Below, in pieces: positions 42,332 to 49,860 of a stretch of DNA of 64,000 nucleotides (position 1 is its first letter; each line of letters starts with the position of its first letter). Source of the stretch: Gordonia araii NBRC 100433 (GTDB lineage: Bacteria > Actinomycetota > Actinomycetes > Mycobacteriales > Mycobacteriaceae). Where the stretch lies: contig NZ_BAEE01000048.1 in the NCBI RefSeq assembly GCF_000241265.1, positions 62,001 to 126,000 of the forward strand. Reading direction: 5' to 3'. The notes beneath the pieces are model-generated. The model did no database searches. It worked only from the letters and a program-made list of their open reading frames with translations, and was not told where the DNA came from. The translations under genes were made by a program, and so were the position numbers.

Positions 42332-44463
42332 GACGCCACCTCCGCCTGGGCCGGGGCGAGGACGCCATCGACCAGTTCGACCTGCCGGTCACAGACCGCC
42401 GCGATCTCGTCGAGGTCGTGGGAGATGACGACCAAGGTGAGCCCGGCCGCCCGCAGACGCCGGAACAGGGCGACGACGTCGGCTCGCGACTGCGGATCGA
42501 GACCGGCGAGCGGCTCGTCGGCGACGATGATCTCCGGGTGCCCGGCCAGCGCACCGGCGAGCACGCCGCGCCGCATCTGCCCGCCCGACAACGCGTCGGT
42601 GCTGCGCGCCGCGAATTCGCGCGGCAGCCCGACTTCGTCCAGCAGGCGCGCGACCTCCGCGCTGCCGACCTCGACGCCGCCGGCGGCCTGAATGTCCTCC
42701 CCCAGCGTCGGGCGTTGCAGCTGAAGTCTCGCGTGCTGGAAGGTGAGCTTGACCGCCCCGACCTGCGTGCTGATCGGCGCACCCTCGTAGACCGCCGTCC
42801 CGGCCGTCGGTTTGGTGAGGCCGGCGAGGATCCACGCCAGCGTCGACTTGCCCGATCCGTTGCCGCCGACGATAAGCAGACCCTCACCCCGGTGGACGCG
42901 CAACGTCACGTCGCGCAGCGCGGTGACCTCCCATGGCGAGCCGGCTTGGTAGCGGTGCCCGACGCCGGACAGCTCGATGAGCACCTCCCCCGGCCGGTGC
43001 GGCGAGACGGGGCGCGGCATCGGTACCGGCTGCGTGTCGGGCTCTTCGGCGCCGCCGAGCCAGCGCGGCGAAACAGCGTCGACCTCGCCCTCGCGCAGAT
43101 GAATGATCCGATCCGCCGCGGCCGCCTCGTCGGCCCGGTGCGTGATCAGGACGACGGCGAGACCACGACGGGCAGGCAAGGCGGTGAGTACCTCGAGCAG
43201 CTCGCCGCGCCCCGTCGGGTCGACCATCGAGGTGACCTCGTCGGCGATGAGGAGCGCGGGGTTGCGGGCCAGCGCCGCCGCCAGGGCCAGCCGTTGCTGC
43301 TGCCCGCCGGACAGGTCGGCGGTATCCCGATCGGCGAGTCCGTCGAGCCCGACCTCCGCGAGCAGCGCGTCGACGTCGACCTCGACATCGTCGGGCAGCC
43401 CCCAGACGACGTCATCGGCCACGCGCGCACCCAGCATCTGCGTTTCCGGTCGCTGCAGCACCATCGCGGTACCGCCCGGCTGCCCCAGACCCGGGTCACC
43501 GGGGCGGTGGACGTGCCCGGTCGACGGCGCCCGTCCCGCGAGGATCTTGGCGACCGTCGACTTGCCGGAACCGTTCGCGCCCACAATCGCGACGAGTTCG
43601 CCGGGATCGATGCGCAGGGAGACGTCGCGTAGCGCCGGAGCATGGCCGGCACTGCCCGGGTAACTGAACCCGACCTGATCCAGTTCGACTGGCAGCGGAC
43701 CGACCGGCACGGCAGCGGTGAGGTCGCGGCGGGGTTCGTCGAGAGTGTCCACACTGGGGATCGCGCGGACGCGATCGATAACGCCGCCCACCAACCACCA
43801 TGCGATGAACAGCGACAACAGGGTTCCGAGGGTGCCCGAGACCCAGAGCCAGGCCCACCAGTAAGTGACGACCGCGTTGGTCAGCGCGCGCAGTCCGTCG
43901 GCGGTCTGAGCAAATCCCTGGCCGCTGCCCGGCAGGAACTTGCCGGTCTCGTCAAGAGCCTTGGCGAAGCCGTCGATGGTGTTCTTCAAGGTCGCCAGGA
44001 ACAGCCGCCGCAACGGAACCAGCACCCAGAACACGACGACCGACAGTCCGCCCATCAGCGGTGCGATCACCAAGGACGCGGCGGTGAAGGCCGCACGACC
44101 GCGACCGCGGCGCTTCATCTCACCGACCAGTCCGCCGACCACGCCCGCCCCGACCACTGACACCGCCGCGGACAGTCCGGCGAGCGCGAAAGAGACGCCC
44201 GCAGCCGCGACGATGACGGCCACGAGAGTGCGTGGGCGGGTCCGTTGCCCGACCAGCGCCAGCGGCACCGGCGCGAGCAGTGCGACCGACGTGAGAATCG
44301 GCAGGACCTGCGCGACCACGACCGTGGCGACCGTGAGGCCGCCGAGGACAGCAGCCAGCGCGACTTCGTGCGGGCGCAGCGGGCCCCCGGCCCGGTGGTC
44401 GCGCGAGGCCAGGAACTCCCGTCGGGCCTGTAACCGGGGCGAGGGGGCGGCATGTCTGGACAT
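42328..44463 (-). CDS. ECF transporter fusion: membrane S-like domain plus two ATPase domains
   Basis: A 711-residue fusion. Residues about 1-235 are an S-component-like membrane domain with six or so helices (VALAAVLGGLTVATVVVAQV, RRGRGRAAFTAASLVIAPLM, YWWAWLWVSGTLGTLLSLF). Then come two ATPases. The first has Walker A GANGSGKSTVAKI and signature LSGGQQQRLALAAALA. The second has GGNGSGKSTLAWI and LSGGQMRRGVLAGALA with DEPLAGLDPQ. With the coupled EcfT gene this makes a complete transporter in two genes. The substrate is unknown. The start at 44463 lies about 80 nt downstream of a divergent promoter with a strong palindrome. Confidence 0.85.
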   Translation of the reverse strand: MSRHAAPSPRLQARREFLASRDHRAGGPLRPHEVALAAVLGGLTVATVVVAQVLPILTSVALLAPVPLALVGQRTRPRTLVAVIVAAAGVSFALAGLSAAVSVVGAGVVGGLVGEMKRRGRGRAAFTAASLVIAPLMGGLSVVVFWVLVPLRRLFLATLKNTIDGFAKALDETGKFLPGSGQGFAQTADGLRALTNAVVTYWWAWLWVSGTLGTLLSLFIAWWLVGGVIDRVRAIPSVDTLDEPRRDLTAAVPVGPLPVELDQVGFSYPGSAGHAPALRDVSLRIDPGELVAIVGANGSGKSTVAKILAGRAPSTGHVHRPGDPGLGQPGGTAMVLQRPETQMLGARVADDVVWGLPDDVEVDVDALLAEVGLDGLADRDTADLSGGQQQRLALAAALARNPALLIADEVTSMVDPTGRGELLEVLTALPARRGLAVVLITHRADEAAAADRIIHLREGEVDAVSPRWLGGAEEPDTQPVPMPRPVSPHRPGEVLIELSGVGHRYQAGSPWEVTALRDVTLRVHRGEGLLIVGGNGSGKSTLAWILAGLTKPTAGTAVYEGAPISTQVGAVKLTFQHARLQLQRPTLGEDIQAAGGVEVGSAEVARLLDEVGLPREFAARSTDALSGGQMRRGVLAGALAGHPEIIVADEPLAGLDPQSRADVVALFRRLRAAGLTLVVISHDLDEIAAVCDRQVELVDGVLAPAQAEVAS

Positions 44464-44552
44464 CGCTTCCAGTCTGCCCGACCGCAGGTGAGAGCTTGCT
44501 GAACGATGCGATTTCGGCGAATCGCCTGAGCAGCCGCCATACGTGCAGTGGC

Positions 44553-44595
44553 AACCTATTCCTTAATGACACTCATTGTCATTAAGTGGTAGGGT
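44553..44595. promoter_or_regulatory. Symmetric divergent promoter around a 10-5-10 palindrome
   Basis: The palindrome CTTAATGACA-CTCAT-TGTCATTAAG occupies 44562-44586. On the plus strand ATGACA (44566-44571) and TAGGGT (44590-44595) form a promoter with an 18-nt spacer. On the minus strand ATGACA (complement of 44577-44582) and TAGGTT (complement of 44553-44558) form another with the same spacer. A dimeric repressor on the palindrome would cover both -35 boxes. The leftward promoter serves the ECF operon. Confidence 0.65.
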
Positions 44596-44721
44596 CGCGC
44601 CCATCGGGCTCAGCCGGGGCGGCACGAGAACAACCGCGCCCCGCGCCGTCGCACACGACGACGGCACCCACAGCAACCGAGCGGGCAGGGAGTGATCGAT
44701 CGATGAGACACCCCGGAACTG

Positions 44722-45108
44722 GTGAGCGCCCTGGTCGCCGCCGGCGAGAGCCGGACCTCGCCGTTCTCGGCGATCGGGCTGCACCACTTCCACGGCGCGG
44801 CGACGCGGGTCCCCGTCGATGCCACCGCGTTCGGCATCCGGACGCCGCACCTCTCCGTCGAGATCGCCTCGGTCTGGCAACCGGGCGACGATCCCGCGGT
44901 CCACCAGGAATGGGCCGACGCCACGTCCGCGGCGGTCGGGGCTCTCGCGCTGCCCGGCGGCTACGCCAACATAATGCTGGGCGCACAGTTCGCCGACCAG
45001 GTCGCGCACGCCTACGGGCCGAACGCGGCACGGTTGCGCGAGGTCAAGGACCGGTACGACCCGGACCGCGTCTTCACGGCCATCCCACTCCCTCTCGACG
45101 AGGGCTGA
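44722..45108 (+). pseudogene. C-terminal remnant of a berberine-bridge (BBE) FAD-linked oxidoreductase
   Basis: About 128 residues matching only the C-terminal part of BBE-type FAD-linked oxidases: GLHHFHGAATRVPVDATAFG, then SVWQPGDDPAVHQEWADATS, YANIMLGAQFADQVAHAYG and RLREVKDRYDPDRVFTAIPL. The FAD-binding N-terminal two thirds are missing. An in-frame TGA lies 18 nt before the GTG at 44722. The only well-placed start upstream (ATG at 44703 with a GGGAGTG site) is in another frame. A 5' deletion with a frameshift explains this; the promoter at 44.57 kb may have belonged to the intact gene. Confidence 0.7.
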
Positions 45109-45116
45109 GCGGAGGC

Positions 45117-45147
45117 GGACCCGGAGCACTGCAACGGCTCCGGGTCC
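45117..45147. terminator. Terminator hairpin after the BBE remnant
   Basis: GGACCCGGAGC (45117-45127) and GCTCCGGGTCC (45137-45147) form a perfect 11-bp stem with a 9-nt loop. It begins 8 nt after the remnant's stop. There is no T-tract, as is common in high-GC actinobacteria. Confidence 0.6.
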
Positions 45148-45318
45148 GCGTCCGGCGGTCGGCGCCAGACGTCGAACCGCCCGTCGCCCGCACAGATCCG
45201 TCGCCGCTGCTGTGCGGCAAACGTAACGGCAGCGACCCGCCGGTGCCCGCGCCGAGAAACACGGGATTCCTAGTTTCGGTGGACCGATACCGGTTCAACC
45301 GCTGAAGGAGTTCCACCC

Positions 45319-46203
45319 ATGACCTACGTCAAGCCGCCCGAACTGGCGGTGTCGCTGATCGACGCCGGCGCGTCGAAAGTCATGATGTCCACCCGCGACA
45401 CGCTGGTCCGCGCCTACATGGCCGGAGCGATGCTGACCCTGGCAGCGGCGTTCGCGGTGAAGATGGCCGTCGACACCGGCCAGCCCATCGTCGGGGCGCT
45501 GCTGTTCCCGATCGGTTTCGTGTTGCTCTACCTGCTCGGCTACGACCTGCTCACCGGAGTCTTCGTGCTGGCGCCGCTGGCGTGGCTCGCGAAGCGGCCG
45601 GGCGTGACCGCGGGATCGGTGCTGCGCAACTGGGGATTGGTCTTCGTCGGCAACTTCGCCGGTGCGATCACCGTCGCCCTACTCGTCTCGGTGTTCATCA
45701 CCTACGGTTTCGACACGACGATTCACGACTCGTCCAACCAGTTCGCCGCCTACGGCCAGAAGCTCTCGGAGATCGGTCACGACCGCACGCTCGGATACGC
45801 CGAGCACGGCGCCGGCGGATGGCTCGCGGTGTTCGTGCGCGGCATGCTGTGCAACTGGATGGTGTCGACCGGGGTCGTCGGCGCACTGATCGCCAAGGAC
45901 GTGCTGGGCAAGATCGTGGTGATGTGGCTGCCGATTCTGCTGTTCTTCGCCATGGGCTTCGAGCACTCGGTGGTCAACATGTTCCTGTTCCCCGTGGGCA
46001 TCATGCTCGGCGCCGACTTCGGCTGGGGCGACTACCTGCTGTGGAACGAGATCCCGACCGTGCTGGGCAACCTGGTCGGCGGATTGCTGTTCACCGGGCT
46101 GGCGATCTACGTGACCCACTACAAGACCCGGCCGAAGCGCACCGCGTCCGAAGCGACCGAGAAGACCGAGGACTCCCGCGACGACGTGCTGGCCGGCGCC
46201 TGA
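45319..46203 (+). CDS. Formate/nitrite transporter family channel (FocA/NirC)
   Basis: Pentameric anion channel family member of 294 residues with six membrane helices and re-entrant loops. Recognisable blocks are AYMAGAMLTLAAAFAVKMAV, GYDLLTGVFVLAPLAWL, WGLVFVGNFAGAITVALLVS, the central GMLCNWMVSTGVV pore segment with its Asn-Trp, and AMGFEHSVVNMFLFPVGIML with the selectivity-filter His. The C-terminus is charged. The ATG at 45319 has a GAAGGAG ribosome site 8 nt upstream. There is no adjacent nitrite reductase or formate lyase, so formate versus nitrite cannot be decided. Confidence 0.93.
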   Translation: MTYVKPPELAVSLIDAGASKVMMSTRDTLVRAYMAGAMLTLAAAFAVKMAVDTGQPIVGALLFPIGFVLLYLLGYDLLTGVFVLAPLAWLAKRPGVTAGSVLRNWGLVFVGNFAGAITVALLVSVFITYGFDTTIHDSSNQFAAYGQKLSEIGHDRTLGYAEHGAGGWLAVFVRGMLCNWMVSTGVVGALIAKDVLGKIVVMWLPILLFFAMGFEHSVVNMFLFPVGIMLGADFGWGDYLLWNEIPTVLGNLVGGLLFTGLAIYVTHYKTRPKRTASEATEKTEDSRDDVLAGA

Positions 46204-46218
46204 CCCGGACGCCCCTTG

Positions 46219-47349
46219 CTAGGCCGAGACCCAGCGGGCGTCTCGGGTGAGCGCGAGAGATACCTCGCGCAACGGCTCGGCATCGCCGACGAGGGTGGAC
46301 GCGTGCGCCGGGAGCAGGTCGCGCACCTCTCCCGACGCCTCGCCCTCGTCGGCGTAGCGCTGCGCCGCGACGGTGATCAGTCTGGCCTGGCGCTCGGGAC
46401 TGCACTCGTCGAAATCGTCGGGGAGCAGCGGGCTCAGCTGGGTCAGCGCGTCCCGGATCTCGACCACCCGGCGCCCGAACAGCACGGTCGCCGACGATTT
46501 CAGCTCGCTGCCGTCCTCGCCGGGCAGCACCACCGCGGGCACCGCGTCGGCGACGATCTGCCAGAGGGGCTCGAGATCGCGGTACTGCTGCCGCAGAGTC
46601 AACCGCGCCCGCACCCACCGGAACCGGGCGTGGACGAGCGGGTAGCAGATTCCGAGCAGGAAGCCGAACATCCCGATCAGCGTCAAGAGATGGGCGGCCG
46701 AGATCATCGACGGCACCAGGAACCAGCGGGTCATCGCGCCCAGGATGAAGACGATCTGCACGACGGCGGCCAGCATCAACGCGGCCAGCCCGGCGACCAG
46801 CAGGATCAGCGAAACCCGCAGATACCCCGCGGCCGACGGCACGAACTGCCTGATGCTGTTGATGCACGCCGCGAAACCGTAGGTGAGGTAGGTGCTGGCG
46901 ATCAGGAAGAACGCGGCGAACGCCCAGTAGCGGACCGAGTTGCCCGACAGCTCGTTGTGCCGCAAGTCGTGCGGGATGAAGGCCATCGCGATCTGGAGAC
47001 CGCCGGCGGCCATCATCAGCGGCACGGCCTCGATCCCCGCGCGCCGAGCGCGGGCCGATTCGCCTGGAACGTAGTAGAAGACCACGACGAGCGCTGCCAC
47101 GCCCAGCGCGAGCATGCACCACACCATGACGCGGGCGAAGCCGTCGAAGACTCCCGTATTCAGCCGTCTCGCCATCTCCGGGTTGGCCGCGACGAAAGCG
47201 AGTGTGAAAGCGACGATGCTGACGGTCATCGCGGTGGCCTGCAGCCCGCCGCCGTGACGGCGGATCTGATCCATCCGCCAGCACACCGCGAGAGCGAAGA
47301 CGACGAGCGCGGCAACGTTGATGACGTCGGCCTGGAGTATCGATTCCAC
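46219..47349 (-). CDS. MAB_1171c-type multi-pass membrane protein
   Basis: A 376-residue membrane protein of the MAB_1171c putative-transporter family. Seven hydrophobic helices span about residues 8-245, starting NVAALVVFALAVCWRMDQIR; the fifth to seventh include LILLVAGLAALMLAAVVQIV and LTLIGMFGFLLGICYPL. A soluble C-terminal domain of about 120 residues follows (YRDLEPLWQIVADAVPAVVL and VVEIRDALTQLSPLLPDDF). It starts 3 nt after the ImmA-like protease gene. The arrangement with that protease and an XRE regulator recurs in actinobacteria; the transported ligand, if any, is unknown. Confidence 0.78.
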   Translation of the reverse strand: MESILQADVINVAALVVFALAVCWRMDQIRRHGGGLQATAMTVSIVAFTLAFVAANPEMARRLNTGVFDGFARVMVWCMLALGVAALVVVFYYVPGESARARRAGIEAVPLMMAAGGLQIAMAFIPHDLRHNELSGNSVRYWAFAAFFLIASTYLTYGFAACINSIRQFVPSAAGYLRVSLILLVAGLAALMLAAVVQIVFILGAMTRWFLVPSMISAAHLLTLIGMFGFLLGICYPLVHARFRWVRARLTLRQQYRDLEPLWQIVADAVPAVVLPGEDGSELKSSATVLFGRRVVEIRDALTQLSPLLPDDFDECSPERQARLITVAAQRYADEGEASGEVRDLLPAHASTLVGDAEPLREVSLALTRDARWVSA

Positions 47350-47352
47350 TGT

Positions 47353-47862
47353 CTACATCCAACCCCCGTGGCCGCCGAGCAAGCGCTGGATTCTCCGCAG
47401 ACCGTCGTCGGAGACGGTGGCGTCCACCGAGCCCGCGGCATCGGCGGCCCAGCCGACGATGATCGAGGCGAGCATCTCGGCCTCCCATTCGCGTTCGTCG
47501 GAGTAGCAGGTCCGCGACAACGCGTCGTTGGCGTCCTCCTCGCTCGGTGCCAGCAGTGCTGCGGCGTCGAGCTGACCGAGCATTTGATGCCCGGCGATCA
47601 GGTGCCCGAACTCGTGGATGATGATCTGGTTGCGGTGCAGCGGCGACGTATTGGCCTGGCAGAAGAAGTAGTCGCCGTCGCTGGCCGCGAGCCACACACC
47701 GTTGGGCATGCCGGCGGGCAGCGGATGAGAGATGACGTTGATCGGCCGACCGCGTCGCTGCCCGTAGCGGCTGCAGAGCTGCTCGGCGTCCAGGGGCAAG
47801 TCCAGATCAAGACCGCGCAGTTCCCTGCGGCACAGCGCACGCAACGCACGCTCGCTTCGCAT
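47353..47862 (-). CDS. ImmA/IrrE-like metallopeptidase
   Basis: A 169-residue single-domain zinc peptidase. The catalytic motif HEFGHLIAGHQ (HExxH near residue 84) is followed by a later Glu in YSDEREWEAEMLASIIVGWA, which completes a gluzincin-type site. The N-terminus (RRELRGLDLDLPLDAEQLCS) and NVISHPLPAGMPNGVWLA fit the family. ImmA/IrrE proteins cleave or bind XRE-type repressors; the gene directly upstream encodes one, which makes it the likely target. It lies between that regulator and the membrane protein gene. Confidence 0.83.
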   Translation of the reverse strand: MRSERALRALCRRELRGLDLDLPLDAEQLCSRYGQRRGRPINVISHPLPAGMPNGVWLAASDGDYFFCQANTSPLHRNQIIIHEFGHLIAGHQMLGQLDAAALLAPSEEDANDALSRTCYSDEREWEAEMLASIIVGWAADAAGSVDATVSDDGLRRIQRLLGGHGGWM

Positions 47863-47915
47863 GAAGGCTCACTCCCACCGACGGTCCGCGGACGAAGCCG
47901 CCCGCGACGGCGATC

Positions 47916-48401
47916 CTACTTGGATGCGAGTCCGGTGCCTGCGACGTCCGGCGGGTCCTGGGGAAGGCCCTGCTGCTGACGCAGTACTTTGATCAGCTCG
48001 TTAATGACGGTCACCTTGTCGCTGGATAGGCCGGCCAGTCGGAAGGCGGCGAGCTGAATGTCGGCGTCGGCCTGCATCCGGAGCTTGTCGATCTCGTCTC
48101 GCGTGCGCTGCGCCGCGCCGTCCTCGAGGAAGTAGTGGACGTCGACACCGAACGCGGCGGCGATCCCCTCGACCGTGCGGAACGACGGGGATTTCGCCTT
48201 CCCGGAGCGCAACTGGCTCAGGTACGACTCACCGAGACGGAAGCCTCGCTCCGTCGAGCGCTGGGCGATAGCCTTGGCGCTGTAGGCGCGACCATTCGGT
48301 CCGGGCACCGTCCGGAACAGCTCTTCCAGTCGCCGTGCGAACAAGCCTGGTTCGACGTCGGCGGAGTGGTTGCCGGTCGTGCCGTTCTCACTTGCCGTCA
48401 T
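47916..48401 (-). CDS. XRE-family regulator related to EspR
   Basis: A 161-residue DNA-binding protein. The N-terminal helix-turn-helix (about residues 17-85) reads FARRLEELFRTVPGPNGRAY, then SYLSQLRSGKAKSPSFRTVE and AAFGVDVHYFLED. The SYLSQLRSG and YF-D patterns and the helical C-terminus (AAFRLAGLSSDKVTVINELI) match M. tuberculosis EspR, which dimerises through its C-terminus. I placed the start at the ATG at 48401, which has a GGAGA ribosome site; a TTG at 48416 would add five residues. The synteny with Rv3849 downstream of sodA agrees. Confidence 0.82.
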   Translation of the reverse strand: MTASENGTTGNHSADVEPGLFARRLEELFRTVPGPNGRAYSAKAIAQRSTERGFRLGESYLSQLRSGKAKSPSFRTVEGIAAAFGVDVHYFLEDGAAQRTRDEIDKLRMQADADIQLAAFRLAGLSSDKVTVINELIKVLRQQQGLPQDPPDVAGTGLASK

Positions 48402-48758
48402 GAACTTCGTCTCCAATAGGTCTGCGTCTACCCCCGGCCCGGGGTAATCGTGAATCTTCTTCAGGATACCCCATTTGGGTGAATTGCCGCGTCATTGCGG
48501 GAAGACACCCCACCGAAGGCGCACTAACGAGGTAGGGACTAACCCTACCGATAGTTGAGGTGGCAACTAGGATCCGACACCCCGAGGACGGCGAGTACCC
48601 TGGTTTCAGCCTTATGCTCGAGTAAAGGCGACCGCACAGTCTGCACTGTCGCCGGGGGGGACCGGCACCACGCCGGAACGCGCACTTTCTCCGGTATTCG
48701 CAGGTCACAGACTTGTATCGCGAACCAACCACACGCCGGACCACAGGACCTCACCACC
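48402..48758. other. Divergent intergenic region between the EspR-like and Gly/Pro-rich protein genes
   Basis: A 357-nt gap holding the promoters of both flanking genes. It contains the inverted repeats GGTAGGG-ACTAA-CCCTACC (48531-48549) and ACAGT-CTGC-ACTGT (48636-48649), and a smaller ACCC-CATTT-GGGT near 48470. The first repeat is a good candidate site for the neighbouring XRE regulator. I recognised no riboswitch or RNA gene. Confidence 0.5.
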
Positions 48759-49814
48759 ATGAATCCCGACCTTCCACGACAGCGGCGACGCGTCGCGGCG
48801 CGGGTCACGGTGGCGGCCGCGGCGGCAGGTGTGTTGAGTATCACATTTCCAGTGCTGGTTGGCGTCGGTGACACTTCGGCAACTCCCCCGCATTCCAGCC
48901 ACCACGGAGGCTCACCGGGCAGTCCGGGTTCACCGGGCGGTCCGGGTTCACCGGGCGGTCCGGGTTCCGGTAACCCGTGGGGCCAGAATCACGGTGGCAA
49001 CGGCGGCTCCAACCAGGGAGGCCCCAACGGCAGCGGCGGCGGTCCCTCCGGCCCGGGCAACGGGTGGGGCCATGGACACGGCGGCGGCTACGGAGGTGGC
49101 GGCCCCAAGTGGAAGACCGGACCGCACTCCGGCCCGAGCGGCAACCAGGGAGACGGCGGCCAAGGGGGCGACGGCCAGGAGCAGAATCCCAACACCGGCG
49201 GCACCCAGAACCCGAACCCGGGCGGCACCCAGACTCCTGATCCCGGCGGCGGGAACGACGACACCACCACACCGGCACCGCCTCGTCCCGGTGGGACCGG
49301 CGGAGGCGGAGGCGGTGGCGCACCCCGGTACAGCGGCCCCAACCAGCCTCAGCAGGCTCCCCCGACCCGCCCGAACGACCACTACTCGGGCAGCACGTTC
49401 AATCCGCAGCAGAACCGGCCGCAGCAACAGGGTCGGCCGGCACCGGGTGCACCCGCACCGAATCAGCCGCAAACACCCGCTCCCGGAACACCTGGCGCAC
49501 CAGCGGCCCCGCCTGCGCCACCCGCTCCGCCCGCGCCAGGAGGGCCGAGCGGCTCCGGAGGGCCCGGCGCACCAGGCGCTCCCGGAACCCCCGGTGGACC
49601 AGGAGCGCCCGCGTATCGAGGCGGCAACGGATCAACGCCGTCGCAGTCGCCCCCTGCGCGCACCACGACCGTCGAACCGGTCGCCGCGCCCCGCATGGGC
49701 GATCTCGGCGGCATCGCCGACGGCTACACCCCGGCCATGCTGATGGCGATGTCGACTCTCGCGCTGCTGGGCAGCGGACGCTTCCTGGACGCCTTGCGCG
49801 CCATCCGCCGCTGA
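48759..49814 (+). CDS. Exported Gly/Pro-rich low-complexity protein
   Basis: A 351-residue secreted or wall-associated protein of no named family. The signal peptide is about residues 1-39 (RRRVAARVTVAAAAAGVLSI, ending DTSAT). The mature part is low complexity. A collagen-like run of SPG/GPG triplets comes first (GSPGSPGSPGGPGSPGGPG), then Gly/Asn/Gln-rich segments and a Pro/Ala-rich stretch ending in a second GxPGxP run. A final conserved-looking domain (about 310-351) carries MGDLGGIADGYTPAMLMAMS, a hydrophobic helix and the basic tail RAIRR. That tail arrangement suggests membrane anchoring without an LPXTG motif. Confidence 0.75.
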   Translation: MNPDLPRQRRRVAARVTVAAAAAGVLSITFPVLVGVGDTSATPPHSSHHGGSPGSPGSPGGPGSPGGPGSGNPWGQNHGGNGGSNQGGPNGSGGGPSGPGNGWGHGHGGGYGGGGPKWKTGPHSGPSGNQGDGGQGGDGQEQNPNTGGTQNPNPGGTQTPDPGGGNDDTTTPAPPRPGGTGGGGGGGAPRYSGPNQPQQAPPTRPNDHYSGSTFNPQQNRPQQQGRPAPGAPAPNQPQTPAPGTPGAPAAPPAPPAPPAPGGPSGSGGPGAPGAPGTPGGPGAPAYRGGNGSTPSQSPPARTTTVEPVAAPRMGDLGGIADGYTPAMLMAMSTLALLGSGRFLDALRAIRR

Positions 49815-49860
49815 TCGACGACTTCGGTCGGCGCGCCGCCGGGTATCGGGGCAACCGGAC

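Noticed and set aside
44586-45305. A plus-strand 239-codon frame over the BBE remnant
   Set aside because: The BBE motifs are in another frame; this frame is Arg/Pro-rich and shows no domain.
48402-48758. A c-di-AMP (ydaO-type) riboswitch before the exported Gly/Pro-rich gene
   Set aside because: GC-rich leader of suitable length, but the conserved ydaO core sequences are not there.
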